Shown: positions 1-8,074, numbered from the stretch's first letter. The stretch: DNA of 64,000 nt from an uncultured Coriobacteriaceae bacterium (GCA_902786015.1 CADAAU010000004.1:62001-126000); one strand, 5' to 3'. Notes: generated from the sequence alone by a model not told the origin. Numbers and translations are program-made.

Positions 1-953
1 ACGACGAACGCCGTCTGGTCAAGGCGACGATCGTAAACAAGTTTCGGGGAGACCCGACTCTGTTTTCCGACGGCATGCGCATCCTGCGCGAGCGAACGGG
101 GTTGCCGGTCGCAGGACTTATGCCCTATGTGCAGGTGGACCTCGAGGATGAGGACAGCGTCTCGGAGCGCCTGAACATGCGCGGGCGTCGCGGTCTGGTG
201 GACATTGCGGTGATTCGGTTGCCAAAGATTTCGAACTTTACCGACTTCATTGCGCTCGAGGCCGTGGAGGGCGTGGGCGTTCGCTACGTTGAGGACCCGC
301 ACGAGCTTGGGCATCCCGACCTTGTCATTATTCCCGGCACTAAGGCGACGCTCGCTGACTTGCGATGGATGCGTACGACGTGCATGGAAGTGGCCGTGGT
401 GCGTGTTGCGCGTTCGGGTGTGCCCGTACTTGGCATCTGTGGAGGATATCAGATGCTCGGCGAGGCGGTGATCGATCCTCGCGGTATGGAGGGTGGCGGC
501 GAGGAGCGTGGGCTTGGCCTGCTTCCGGTGCGTACGACGTTTTGCAAAGAAAAGCGACAGACGCAGGTCGCGGGCAGCTTTATGGAGGTTGAAGGACCGC
601 TCTCTGTGCTCGCGGGCACTGAGGTGAGGGGCTACGAGATTCACATGGGCCTTACCGAACGAACGGGAGGAGCGCCGTTGCTGCGTCTGCGTGACCTCGA
701 TGGCGAAGTGACGGAAGACGGATGCCAAGCGGAAGGCGTGTATGGGACGTACCTTCATGGGCTTTTTGACACCGAGGGTGCAAGTACGGCCCTAGTTCGA
801 GCGCTCCTGCGAGCGAAGGGGCTGGATTCCGTGCAAGTTCGCTCACAGGACATGCGGGCATACAAGCAGCGGCAGTTCGATGTCTTGGCCGATGGCATAC
901 GTGCGAACCTCAACATGCGGCTTATCTACGACATCATAGAGAAAGGCGTGTAG
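1..953 (+). CDS. cobQ: cobyric acid synthase, C-terminal part (partial at window start)
   Basis: Glutamine-dependent enzyme that amidates four side-chain carboxylates of adenosylcobyrinic acid diamide in the cobalamin pathway. The frame is open from base 3, so the true start lies upstream and the Met at 75 is internal. The first visible residues carry VNKFRGD, typical of the end of the dethiobiotin-synthetase-like ATPase domain. The rest is a type 1 glutamine amidotransferase domain with the nucleophile Cys in GICGGYQMLG (codon at 438-440) and the C-terminal TYLHGLFD block with the catalytic His. It ends 2 nt before cbiC, so the two are surely co-transcribed. Family assignment is firm. Confidence 0.93.
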   Translation, partial: DERRLVKATIVNKFRGDPTLFSDGMRILRERTGLPVAGLMPYVQVDLEDEDSVSERLNMRGRRGLVDIAVIRLPKISNFTDFIALEAVEGVGVRYVEDPHELGHPDLVIIPGTKATLADLRWMRTTCMEVAVVRVARSGVPVLGICGGYQMLGEAVIDPRGMEGGGEERGLGLLPVRTTFCKEKRQTQVAGSFMEVEGPLSVLAGTEVRGYEIHMGLTERTGGAPLLRLRDLDGEVTEDGCQAEGVYGTYLHGLFDTEGASTALVRALLRAKGLDSVQVRSQDMRAYKQRQFDVLADGIRANLNMRLIYDIIEKGV

Positions 954-955
954 AT

Positions 956-1594
956 ATGGAGCAGCTAGAGTTTGTGGAGCCAAACCAGATTGAGGCACGA
1001 AGCTTTCAGATTCTGAGCGCAGAGCTTGGCGAGCATGACTTCGACCCCTCGACCGAGGCCGTGGTCAAGCGGGTCATTCATGCGACGGCTGACTTCGACT
1101 TTGCCCGTACGCTGGCCTTCTCTACGGATGCCGTCCAACATGGCGTCGAAGCATTGCGCTCAGGTGCCCACGTGGTGACGGACACCACGATGGTGGCTGC
1201 AGGCATCAACAAACGCGTGCTTGCGCGGTATGGGGGAGAGGTACATACCTTCGTTGCGGATGCAGATGTGGCCGAGGAAGCCAGGAGGCGTTCCATAACG
1301 CGATCCGCCGTGAGCATGGAGCGCGCGGCGGGTCTCAAAGAGCCGTTGGTATTCGCATTGGGTAACGCCCCTACGGCGCTTGTCCGACTGTGCGAGCTTT
1401 TGGACGATGGAAAGATGGCCATGCCTGAGGTGGTCATCGGTGTTCCGGTGGGGTTCGTAAACGTGGTGGAGTCCAAGGAGCTTGTCATGCGATATGCCAA
1501 GAACTATATCGTGGCACGCGGGCGAAAGGGCGGGTCGACGGTTGCCGCCGCAATCGTAAATGCGCTGCTCTATCTTAGCTCATCTATGCGGTAG
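956..1594 (+). CDS. cbiC: precorrin-8X / cobalt-precorrin-8 methylmutase
   Basis: Moves the C11 methyl group to C12 to give (hydrogeno)cobyrinic acid in the corrin ring pathway. At 212 residues it has the family's normal length. It shows the early ...IEARSFQIL segment, the central VVTDTTMVAAGINKR segment and the late GVPVGFVNVVESKE and RGRKGGSTVAAAI segments typical of CbiC/CobH. The start at 956 follows a GAGAAAGG ribosome site placed inside the end of cobQ. It lies between cobQ and cobT in a tight plus-strand operon. With neighbouring genes suggesting an anaerobe, the cobalt-early CbiC name is preferred over CobH, which is inference. Confidence 0.93.
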   Translation: MEQLEFVEPNQIEARSFQILSAELGEHDFDPSTEAVVKRVIHATADFDFARTLAFSTDAVQHGVEALRSGAHVVTDTTMVAAGINKRVLARYGGEVHTFVADADVAEEARRRSITRSAVSMERAAGLKEPLVFALGNAPTALVRLCELLDDGKMAMPEVVIGVPVGFVNVVESKELVMRYAKNYIVARGRKGGSTVAAAIVNALLYLSSSMR

Positions 1595-1605
1595 AAAGAG
1601 GTTTT

Positions 1606-2664
1606 ATGGAATCGTTTGTAGATCAGCTGCGCATACCTGTAGCGGATGAGGCTGCGGCAAGGCGTGCACGCAATCGCTGGAACTCCATTGCCAAGCCCGT
1701 CGGATCGCTTGGGGCTCTGGAGGATGCAATCGTGAGGATTGCGGCGCTTACAGGTGACGAGCACGTTGACCTTTCGCGTCGATGTGTGGTGGTGCTGTGT
1801 GCCGACAATGGCGTCGTAGCTCAGGGAGTGTCGCAAAGCGGGGCTGACGTGACGTTGCTCATTGCGCGTAACGCGGCGCGGGGTATCTCGTCCATCAACA
1901 AGCTGTGCGAGACGGCTCGTGTGGATTGCATTCCGGTGGACATGGGCATGTTTGAGCGGCTTCCGGATCGTGGTATCCGTGACTGCCGCATCGCGGCGGG
2001 GACCGCCGACATGTCGTGTAGACCAGCCATGACGCGCGACCAAGCGCTTGCGGGCATACGTACGGGCTTCGAGCTGGTGGGAGAGCTTGTCCGTTCCGGC
2101 CATCGAATTGTCGCAACAGGAGAGATGGGCATCGGGAACACGACGACGTCAACTGCCATGGCATGTGCGTTCACAGGACTTGATCCCTCTGAGCTCACGG
2201 GACCTGGGGCGGGACTTCCCACGGAGGGTGTTCGCCATAAGGCCGAGGTCATTCGACAGGCGATTGCGGTGAATGAGCCGGATCCGAGCAACCCTCTCGA
2301 TGTGCTCAGCAAACTCGGAGGATTCGACATCGCGGCCATGTGTGGCATGTTTTTGGGAGGTGCCGTGCATCGCGTGCCAATTGTGATCGATGGGTTCATC
2401 AGTACCGTGGCGGCGTACTGCGCGTGGAGGATGAGGCCCGAAAGCAATGTGGCCTTCTTGGCGTCTCATCTTTCGGCGGAGCCTGCTGCGGGAATCCTGC
2501 TTGAGCGCATGGGCCTGTCTCCCGTCATTCATGCGGGCATGCGCTTGGGGGAGGGTACGGGTGCCGTGTGCCTTTTGCCGTTGCTCGACATGGCGCTCAA
2601 CCTGTACACAACGGGTCCCACGTTTGCCGACTGCGGCATCACGTCGTACAAGGTTGACGCATGA
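1606..2664 (+). CDS. cobT: nicotinate-nucleotide--dimethylbenzimidazole phosphoribosyltransferase
   Basis: Makes alpha-ribazole 5-phosphate from nicotinate mononucleotide and a lower-ligand base, for assembly of the cobalamin nucleotide loop. It is 352 residues, the usual length. Family blocks are in order: RWNSIAKPVGSLG near the N terminus, VLCADNGVVAQGVSQ, VDMGM, GEMGIGNTTTSTA, the Leu/Gly-rich FDIAAMCGMFLGGA, and near the C terminus HAGMRLGEGTGA with the Glu used as general base in the family. AAAGAGG sits just upstream of the start. Its end overlaps the start of the phosphatase gene (ATGA), which indicates translational coupling. Confidence 0.95.
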   Translation: MESFVDQLRIPVADEAAARRARNRWNSIAKPVGSLGALEDAIVRIAALTGDEHVDLSRRCVVVLCADNGVVAQGVSQSGADVTLLIARNAARGISSINKLCETARVDCIPVDMGMFERLPDRGIRDCRIAAGTADMSCRPAMTRDQALAGIRTGFELVGELVRSGHRIVATGEMGIGNTTTSTAMACAFTGLDPSELTGPGAGLPTEGVRHKAEVIRQAIAVNEPDPSNPLDVLSKLGGFDIAAMCGMFLGGAVHRVPIVIDGFISTVAAYCAWRMRPESNVAFLASHLSAEPAAGILLERMGLSPVIHAGMRLGEGTGAVCLLPLLDMALNLYTTGPTFADCGITSYKVDA

Positions 2665-3248
2665 GGGCGCTGCTCATGCGCCATGGGGCGACAGCAGGTA
2701 ACAAGGCGCGACGGTATGTGGGTTGCCGCACGGACGAGCCTCTGAGTGAGCTGGGAATCACTCAGTGTCATCGTTCCGGTCAGCTGGATTTCGTGGAACG
2801 CGTCTACGCGAGCCCCCTCCTTCGCGCTCAGCAGACGGCAGCAATCTGCTTCCCACGGGCACGTGTCGTGACGATCGACGGTCTGCAGGAGTTCGACTTT
2901 GGGGACTTCGAAGGCCGGACGCCGGACGAGATGGAGGACGACGCCGCGTATCGAGCGTGGGTTGAGGGCAACTGCGAGGGACGATGCCCGGGAGGAGACT
3001 CGCTCGACGGTTTTGTGAGTCGTACGTGGCATGCGCTCAACCAAATACTGCATGGTGCGGTGGATCGTGAGGAGGATCTTGTCGCGGTGGTGGCCCATGG
3101 AGGAACCATTATGGCAGCGCTCGATGGATTCTATGACAAAGGAGTTGGCAACTGTGAGGGCTACGTTGCTGACGTGCAAGAAGTGGGCAGATCATTCAAG
3201 TTCAAGAATCCCAAGCGCTTTGTAAGATTAGCTGACGTGACGTGGTGA
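2661..3248 (+). CDS. cobC: histidine phosphatase family protein, probable alpha-ribazole phosphatase
   Basis: Member of the phosphoglycerate-mutase-like superfamily. It probably removes the 5-phosphate from alpha-ribazole phosphate or the cobalamin phosphate at the end of nucleotide-loop assembly. The N-terminal LLMRHGATAGN contains the phosphohistidine RHG motif. A second conserved His lies in VVAHGGTIMA, and FDFGDFEGRTPDE is the usual acidic loop. It is 195 residues, complete, and overlaps cobT by 4 bp. The substrate comes from operon context, because the superfamily alone does not fix it. The stop codon is the first three bases of the repeat array that follows. Confidence 0.82.
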   Translation: MRALLMRHGATAGNKARRYVGCRTDEPLSELGITQCHRSGQLDFVERVYASPLLRAQQTAAICFPRARVVTIDGLQEFDFGDFEGRTPDEMEDDAAYRAWVEGNCEGRCPGGDSLDGFVSRTWHALNQILHGAVDREEDLVAVVAHGGTIMAALDGFYDKGVGNCEGYVADVQEVGRSFKFKNPKRFVRLADVTW

Positions 3249-3508
3249 GCTGAGATTTCGTTTCCTGTGGCATACCTTTCCACACCAAAGTAAATCTCAG
3301 CTCAGGTGGGCCACTCTTGAGCTGGCTTTTCCTTTCGTGTGGCCATTTGAGCTGGCTTTTCCTTTCGTGTGGCAGAGCAAACCACACCAAAGTGAATCTC
3401 AGCTCAGATGCATCTGGCTTGAGCTGGCTTTTCTCTTCGTGTGGCGATTTGAGCTAAGATTGCGTTTCCTGTGGCAGGATGACCCACACCAAAGTAAATC
3501 TCAGCTCA
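3246..3508. repeat. 102-bp-period array of eight 25-bp units in alternating orientation
   Basis: Eight related 25-bp units start with TGAGCTG and end with TGTGG on the plus strand, or the reverse. Plus-oriented units lie at 3246, 3318, 3348, 3420 and 3450; minus-oriented units at 3280, 3382 and 3484. Positions repeat exactly every 102 bp (3246/3348/3450, 3280/3382/3484, 3318/3420), so this is about 2.6 copies of a 102-bp tandem repeat. Each plus unit that starts a pair faces a minus unit across 9 bp and can form a hairpin. The array fills the gap between two convergent cobalamin operons, so a role in transcription termination or RNA decay is possible but unproven. Confidence 0.85.
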
Positions 3509-3566
3509 CGACCACACGTATTGATGTGGTCTTCAATATATCGAGGGTGTAATCTGCCGAGATTGC

Positions 3567-3597
3567 GTCTACTGAGGACACCCGACCCTCAGTAGAC
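3567..3597. other. 11-bp perfect hairpin between convergent operons
   Basis: GTCTACTGAGG at 3567-3577 pairs with CCTCAGTAGAC at 3587-3597 across a 9-nt loop. It lies 67 bp past the end of the minus-strand lipoprotein gene. No T-run follows on either strand, so it is not a textbook intrinsic terminator. It was considered as part of a cobalamin riboswitch, but the conserved B12-box sequences are not visible. The rest of 3509-3663 shows nothing else. Confidence 0.5.
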
Positions 3598-3663
3598 CCG
3601 ATTCCAGCAGGAAAGGCCGGGAACCTGTTGTGGTTCCATGACGTGAGGATTGGACATCAGCAG

Positions 3664-4074
3664 TCAGAGCCGTTGTGCGGTGTAAGAGTCAAACGTGAGC
3701 GTATAGGTTATCTCGTGCGGTTGGCTCATAGCGGTCGTGTCACCAATCACCTCAATGGGTTCGTCAAACGCCTTCACGGGTATCTCGAACGTGGAGTTTC
3801 CGCCGTCGTCCATAGGCAGGAATCTCTTGTCGTCCACAACCATGTAGTCGTAGTTTGGGCTCGACCACTCTATGATAGCCGTTGCGTCGCCGTTGCGAAG
3901 AAAGACCTTGGTTGGTGAAGCGATGCTCGCTCTTCCGCTGCCGCCTTTCATGTTCACCTCCATAAGGTAGGTGCCATCGCCTGTTGGTGATTGCTTGCGT
4001 GAGCCACAACCGACGAGAAGACAGATTGCGCATACCAAAACGCATACAAACAACCTCAGCTTGTGCGACCTCAT
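3664..4074 (-). CDS. lipoprotein of a small beta-rich family, cobalamin-locus associated
   Basis: A 136-residue exported lipoprotein. Residues 1-20 form a signal peptide ending in the lipobox LLVGC, with lipidation at the Cys. The mature part contains GSGRASIASPTKVFL, EWSSPNYDYMVVD, GNSTFEIPV and PHEITYTLTFD, and looks like a single beta-sandwich domain. This recurrent family is familiar from anaerobe genomes, but no biochemical function is known to me. It is the last gene of a minus-strand run after the CobU-like gene, with a 9-bp gap. That position suggests a role at the cell surface linked to corrinoid or metal handling, which is inference only. Confidence 0.7.
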   Translation of the reverse strand: MRSHKLRLFVCVLVCAICLLVGCGSRKQSPTGDGTYLMEVNMKGGSGRASIASPTKVFLRNGDATAIIEWSSPNYDYMVVDDKRFLPMDDGGNSTFEIPVKAFDEPIEVIGDTTAMSQPHEITYTLTFDSYTAQRL

Positions 4075-4083
4075 GTTTTTCTC

Positions 4084-4422
4084 CTAGCGAATGACGGTGG
4101 GGATGCCACATACCATACGAATGATTTTGTCGGCATGTTTGGCGAGCTCGACACAGGTGCGGCCTACAAGCTCGCGCCATGCTCGGTCGGTCGCGTCAAG
4201 AGGAACCACCCCTTGGCCGACTTCGCAACAGGTAACCACTTCCTTGCGGATGACCGCGTCGAGGTCGTCTGCCGAGAGTGTACCTTGTCGAAGCACCTCT
4301 TCCAGCCCGTAGAGCACAGGGGAATCCGCATGAATGCTCGAATTCATGTCGTCCTCGCGGTAACCGAGGCTGCGAATGTACGTGCGTTTTCCCGATGCGA
4401 TTCCGCCGATCACCAGAATCAT
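4084..4422 (-). CDS. short CobU-like protein (cobinamide kinase/guanylyltransferase family)
   Basis: A 112-residue protein that starts with a P-loop-like GGIASGKRTYI. Its C-terminal half (CCEVGQGVVPLDATDRAWRELVGR ending near KIIRMVCGIPTVI) matches the end of CobU, where NEVG-GIVP is followed by R..RD..G. The middle of a normal CobU (about 180 residues) is missing. The ATG directly abuts the cobS stop, so it is translated with cobS. Because a full CobU is encoded two genes upstream, this may be a regulatory or specialised paralogue, or a degraded copy. Its clean reading frame and tight spacing favour a functional small protein. Confidence 0.62.
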   Translation of the reverse strand: MILVIGGIASGKRTYIRSLGYREDDMNSSIHADSPVLYGLEEVLRQGTLSADDLDAVIRKEVVTCCEVGQGVVPLDATDRAWRELVGRTCVELAKHADKIIRMVCGIPTVIR

Positions 4423-5184
4423 CTATCCCAACCTTCCCGCGAACACGATGGCAGCGAGCATGCCGAGCTCGCATACCTGCACAAAACACCCAAGCAAATC
4501 TCCGCTCATTCCTCCGAACTCGCGAGTCGAGAATCTCTTTATCCAAGCGAGCAAGACCATTGCCACACACGTGGCAGCAATTCCCGCATAGGGATGATAC
4601 ACGAGCATGACGGCAGCCGTTACAACAAAGACGACCGCAACGATTGCCTGCACGACCCTGCGATTTGCAGCTGAGCTTACGGTGGCGAACATACCGCTTT
4701 CGCTCGATCCTTTCCACGTGACGGCCATGAAGGCACTCAGGCAACGGCTGACGATGGGGATGCAGACAACCAAGGGAAGGAGATCAACGGTAACTTCTGT
4801 GGCGAGGGCAAGATTTGCGATGAGGTAGCCAGAGATGCCTATGATGGCAAACGCTCCTGTGTGAGGGTCCTTAAGGATCTCTCGTTTACGCTCGGGCGAT
4901 GCGTGGCTAGAATGTGCGTCCACGACGTCGGCAAAGCCGTCCATGTGGATTCCACCCGTAATGATGAGCGGTAGAAGCGTGAGGCCAGCCGCGCGCAAGA
5001 ACGTTCCTATGTCGCAGGTCTCGCAGCAGAGCCACCAGAGCCATGAGCAACTGCCCACCACGAGGCCAATGAGTGGAAACGCGGCCATCATATAGCGCAT
5101 GTTTGGTTTGGTCCAGTCCACGATGGGCATAGGTATGGCCGAAAAGCAGGCGAATGCGATTACAAGGGAGTTCAAGGCGTCCAT
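4423..5184 (-). CDS. cobS: adenosylcobinamide-GDP ribazoletransferase (cobalamin synthase)
   Basis: Integral membrane enzyme joining adenosylcobinamide-GDP to alpha-ribazole (or its phosphate) to give adenosylcobalamin (phosphate). It is about 253 residues from the ATG at 5184, preceded by a strong AAGGGGG site. A longer frame upstream lacks family similarity. Diagnostic are AFACFSAIPMP near the N terminus and GGIHMDGFADVVDAHSSHASPERKREILKDPHTGAF, with its Asp-rich metal site, in the first third. FGGMSGDLLGCFVQVCEL is near the C terminus. At least six hydrophobic segments are seen. The start overlaps the end of cobU by 13 bp. Confidence 0.94.
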   Translation of the reverse strand: MDALNSLVIAFACFSAIPMPIVDWTKPNMRYMMAAFPLIGLVVGSCSWLWWLCCETCDIGTFLRAAGLTLLPLIITGGIHMDGFADVVDAHSSHASPERKREILKDPHTGAFAIIGISGYLIANLALATEVTVDLLPLVVCIPIVSRCLSAFMAVTWKGSSESGMFATVSSAANRRVVQAIVAVVFVVTAAVMLVYHPYAGIAATCVAMVLLAWIKRFSTREFGGMSGDLLGCFVQVCELGMLAAIVFAGRLG

Positions 5185-5708
5185 GGCAGGACCCCCTTGA
5201 GTACGGATGGTTGACCGGCGACGACTTCCACCACCGCATCGCACATCGAAGCGAGACGGCAGTTGAGCGTTCCTACCAAGCGTACCCAGCTCCGTGTGCC
5301 GCCAAAGCGCGAAACGCCCTCGCAGCCAACCTCGTTGCTCACTATCACGCCATGCTCGAAGGCCTCAAGGCAAGAAACGACCTCCGCTTGTATCTGCTGG
5401 GCAACAAGGGTCTGGTCGTGCAACGTGCCGTCAGCCGCAAACAAGGCGTTCGCTGCCAGATTTCCCAGATCCTCGATGAGTGCGACTCCCGCTCGATGCG
5501 TTTCCTTGGGGAGCGAGAGGGGACATTCGAGCGTAAGAAATCCTAAGCCCTCACGCTGCTTACGATGGCGAGTGATGCGCGTCTGCGCCTCGGTGCCGTC
5601 GCGACGCATGGTGGCGATGTAAGTGCGTGTTGCCGAGAGCGAACAGGCGATACGTTCTGCGAAGGCAGACTTGCCGCTACCCGATCCGCCCACGACAAGC
5701 ACGTTCAC
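5172..5708 (-). CDS. cobU: adenosylcobinamide kinase / adenosylcobinamide-phosphate guanylyltransferase
   Basis: Phosphorylates adenosylcobinamide and then transfers GMP to it, the step before CobS. The GTG at 5708 gives MNVLVVGGSGSGKSAFAERI, with the P-loop at residues 7-14. It overlaps the stop of the upstream gene (GTGA) and has AGGGACGGGAG upstream. Further family features are TYIATMRRDGTEAQTRITRHRKQR, containing the guanylylated-His region, LIEDLGNLAANALF, and the NEVGCEGV block. At 178 residues it is full length, although the last part after NEVG is divergent from the textbook sequence. It is co-transcribed with cobS. Confidence 0.9.
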   Translation of the reverse strand: MNVLVVGGSGSGKSAFAERIACSLSATRTYIATMRRDGTEAQTRITRHRKQREGLGFLTLECPLSLPKETHRAGVALIEDLGNLAANALFAADGTLHDQTLVAQQIQAEVVSCLEAFEHGVIVSNEVGCEGVSRFGGTRSWVRLVGTLNCRLASMCDAVVEVVAGQPSVLKGVLPWTP

Positions 5709-5992
5709 GACTCCCGTCCCTTCGCAAGCTTCGCCAGTGCAGGAAACTGCTCGCGTACGATATGCGCTCCCTCGTCGCCCTTGTGCAGCCGAACGCATGA
5801 GGAGCAGTCCTTTATTCCTGCATCGGTGTACGTGAACGCTCCTCCGCATGCGGGACCGAGCGCATAAAGAGGGCAGTAGCAAAACAGACAGTTGAACTCA
5901 TGCGGGTCGACACCCTCATGGCAGGGAAAACAGGAGCATGTGGCATTGCGAAAGAAGGTCGTACCGTTTTGAATCTCCTTGTGATGACTCAC
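5705..5992 (-). CDS. cysteine-rich small domain protein of cobalamin loci
   Basis: A 95-residue protein with eleven or so cysteines. Family-like blocks are FFRNATCSCFPCHEG, FNCLFCYCPLY, CGGAFTYTDAGIKDCSSC and a trailing H-rich segment. This matches the cysteine-rich small domain (Pfam PF04071) often placed beside cobalamin genes. Metal or iron-sulfur binding is expected from the spacing. The GTG at 5992 is chosen because GAGGA lies upstream and because family similarity begins just after it. Upstream Met codons give unrelated sequence. Its stop overlaps the cobU start by 4 bp, so it heads the minus-strand operon. Confidence 0.8.
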   Translation of the reverse strand: MSHHKEIQNGTTFFRNATCSCFPCHEGVDPHEFNCLFCYCPLYALGPACGGAFTYTDAGIKDCSSCVRLHKGDEGAHIVREQFPALAKLAKGRES

Positions 5993-6126
5993 TGTCGTCC
6001 TCGTTTCGTAGAAAGGTATCGCCGTTGTCCGTCGTCGATATGCGGAACATAGTTCCCGGGGAAGTATGTACCGCGAATGCCGTTTTTGCAAGATAATCGT
6101 AACACGCGAACTCCGTGTCGTACAGA

Positions 6127-6159
6127 AAAGCGAAGGGCCGCCACCCGAGGTGACGGCCC
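6127..6159 (-). terminator. intrinsic terminator after the GGGtGRT gene
   Basis: On the minus strand GGGCCGTCACC and GGTGGCGGCCC form an 11-bp stem with one mismatch and a 3-nt loop, followed by TTCGCTTTTC. It lies 31 bp past the stop of the GGGtGRT gene at 6191, as expected for its terminator. Confidence 0.8.
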
Positions 6160-6190
6160 AACATGCCGAGTCAATGAAGCGTGAGCTTGC

Positions 6191-7192
6191 TTACTTCAGA
6201 GCCTGCTCGACTGCGACGGCGCATGCGACGGTGCAGCCAACCATCGGGTTGTTGCCCATGCCGATGAGACCCATCATGTCGACGTGTGCAGGTACGGAGG
6301 AGGAGCCGGCGAACTGGGCGGAGCTGTGCATACGGCCCATGGTGTCGGTCATGCCGTAGGAGGCGGGGCCAGCGTGCATGTTGTCGGGATGCAGCGTACG
6401 GCCGGTGCCGCCACCGGAAGCGACGGAGAAGTACTTCTTGCCAGCAAGCGTGCGCTCCTTGAAGTAGGTGCCCGCCACGGGGTGCTGGAAGCGGGTGGGG
6501 TTGGTCGAGTTGCCGGTGATGGAGATGTCGGCATTCTCGTGCCACATGATGGCAACGCCCTCGCGGACGTCGTCAGCGCCGTAGCAGTTGACCTTGGAGC
6601 GCGGGCCATCGGAGTAGGGGATGGTCTGAACGACCTCAAGCTCGCCCGTGAAGTAGTCGAACTTGGTCTGGACATAGGTGAAGCCATTGATGCGGGCGAT
6701 GATTTGGGCGGCATCCTTGCCGAGGCCGTTCAGGATGACGCGCAGCGGCTTCTTGCGGGCCTTGTTGGCGTTGTTGGCGATGCCGATGGCGCCTTCGGCG
6801 GCTGCGAAGGACTCGTGACCAGCCAGGAACGCGAAGCACTCGGTGTCTTCGCCGAGCAGCATGGCGCCCAGGTTACCATGGCCAAGACCGACCTTGCGGT
6901 CCTCGGCGACGGAGCCGGGTACGCAGAAGGCCTGCAGGCCGATGCCGATGTCAGCGGCGGCTGCAGAAGCGTTGGCGGCGCCCTTCTTTATGGCAATGGC
7001 GCAACCAAGGGTGTAGGCCCACTTGGCGTTCTCGAATGCGATGGACTGGATGTCCTCGGTGATGTCGTAGGGGTTAAAGCCCAGGTCAGTACAGATCTTG
7101 AGGGCTTCCTCGAGGTCGGCGATACCATACTCTGCGAGCGTCTTGTTGATCTTGTCGATGCGGCGCTCATAGCCTTCGAACGAAACTGCCAT
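6191..7192 (-). CDS. GGGtGRT protein
   Basis: A 333-residue protein named for its motif, here GGGTGRTLHPDNMHAGP at about residues 260-275. Other conserved segments include GLGHGNLGAMLLGEDTECFAFLAGHESFAAAEGAIGIANNANKARK and the C-terminal GMGNNPMVGCTVACAVAVEQAL. The family is known mostly from anaerobes, next to a NifU-like iron-sulfur scaffold, and that is the arrangement here (22-bp gap). Its biochemical role is not established. The start follows GGAAGGGAGTGAG. Sequence quality is high and the codon use is strongly biased, which suggests high expression. Confidence 0.9.
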   Translation of the reverse strand: MAVSFEGYERRIDKINKTLAEYGIADLEEALKICTDLGFNPYDITEDIQSIAFENAKWAYTLGCAIAIKKGAANASAAAADIGIGLQAFCVPGSVAEDRKVGLGHGNLGAMLLGEDTECFAFLAGHESFAAAEGAIGIANNANKARKKPLRVILNGLGKDAAQIIARINGFTYVQTKFDYFTGELEVVQTIPYSDGPRSKVNCYGADDVREGVAIMWHENADISITGNSTNPTRFQHPVAGTYFKERTLAGKKYFSVASGGGTGRTLHPDNMHAGPASYGMTDTMGRMHSSAQFAGSSSVPAHVDMMGLIGMGNNPMVGCTVACAVAVEQALK

Positions 7193-7214
7193 CTATCTCA
7201 CTCCCTTCCTGTAT

Positions 7215-7907
7215 TTACTCTTTGCGCGGATCGATGGTCTTGGCGGGAGCATCCCACTGGCCGTAGCGGCCCGTGTTTGCCTTGATGGCCTCGTTGGCAT
7301 CCTTGCCAGCCTTGACGTCTTCCATGAACTTGCCGAGGTTGAGGAACTCAAAGCCGATGATCTCGTTGTTGTCGTTGAGGGCGAGCTGGGTGATGTATCC
7401 CTGAGTGAGCTCGAGGTAACGGGCGCCCTTGGCAGCGGTGCCGTAGGTGGTGCCGACCATGGAGCGCAGGCCCTTGCCGAGGTCGTCGAGGCCAGCACCG
7501 ATGGGCAGGCCATCCTCGGAGAAAGCGGTCTGGGTGCGGCCGTAGACGATCTGGAGGAACAGCTCGCGCATGGCAACGTTGATGGCGTCGCACACGAGGT
7601 CGGTGTTCAGAGCCTCGAGGATGGTCTTCTTGGGAAGAATCTCGGCGGCCATGGCGGCGGAGTGGGTCATGCCCGAGCAACCGATGGTCTCGACGAGGGC
7701 CTCCTCGATGATGCCCTTCTTCACGTTCAGGCTCAGCTTGCAGCCGCCCTGCTGCGGGGCGCACCAGCCGATGCCATGGGTGTAGCCCGAGATGTCCTCA
7801 AGCTGCTTAGCCTGTACCCAAGCGCCCTCCTCGGGAATGGGTGCAGGTCCGTGGTATGCACCCTTGGTGACCGGGCACATCTTCTCCACATCTGACGAAT
7901 ACTGCAT
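7215..7907 (-). CDS. NifU/IscU-like iron-sulfur assembly scaffold partner of GGGtGRT
   Basis: A 230-residue protein with a NifU-N-like fold. Cysteines lie in KMCPV, GWCAPQQGGCKLSL, TIGCSGMTHSAAMAAE and DLVCDAINVAM, positions similar to the metal ligands of IscU-type scaffolds. The ATG at 7907 has AGGAG upstream. A frame open further upstream to 8369 lacks family similarity and is not used. It precedes the GGGtGRT gene by 22 bp and surely shares its message. The likely role is building or storing an iron-sulfur cluster delivered to the partner protein. This is inferred from pairing, not shown. Confidence 0.85.
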   Translation of the reverse strand: MQYSSDVEKMCPVTKGAYHGPAPIPEEGAWVQAKQLEDISGYTHGIGWCAPQQGGCKLSLNVKKGIIEEALVETIGCSGMTHSAAMAAEILPKKTILEALNTDLVCDAINVAMRELFLQIVYGRTQTAFSEDGLPIGAGLDDLGKGLRSMVGTTYGTAAKGARYLELTQGYITQLALNDNNEIIGFEFLNLGKFMEDVKAGKDANEAIKANTGRYGQWDAPAKTIDPRKE

Positions 7908-8074
7908 GAAAGCTCCTCTCCACAAATCTTGCGGGACAACCCCTTGGCGCCCCACCATTTGCACAGCTAACAAGCATCTTATGCGGATGTAGTTCAAATG
8001 TAGCCAAAAAACCTTCGTCAATCGTGGAATGGTCGAAAATAGCCGTTGACCCGCAAAAAGTAAGGCAGGGTTAA

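Noticed and set aside
3540..3660. Possible cobalamin riboswitch beside the cobalamin genes
   Set aside because: The strong hairpin and the GCAGGAAAGGCC stretch looked suggestive, but the conserved B12-box and core helices are not recognisable on either strand, and the stretch lies downstream of both operons rather than upstream.
6284..7285. Long plus-strand open frame of 333 codons
   Set aside because: It is a mirror of the GGGtGRT gene on the other strand. Its Gly/Val-rich sequence has no family likeness.
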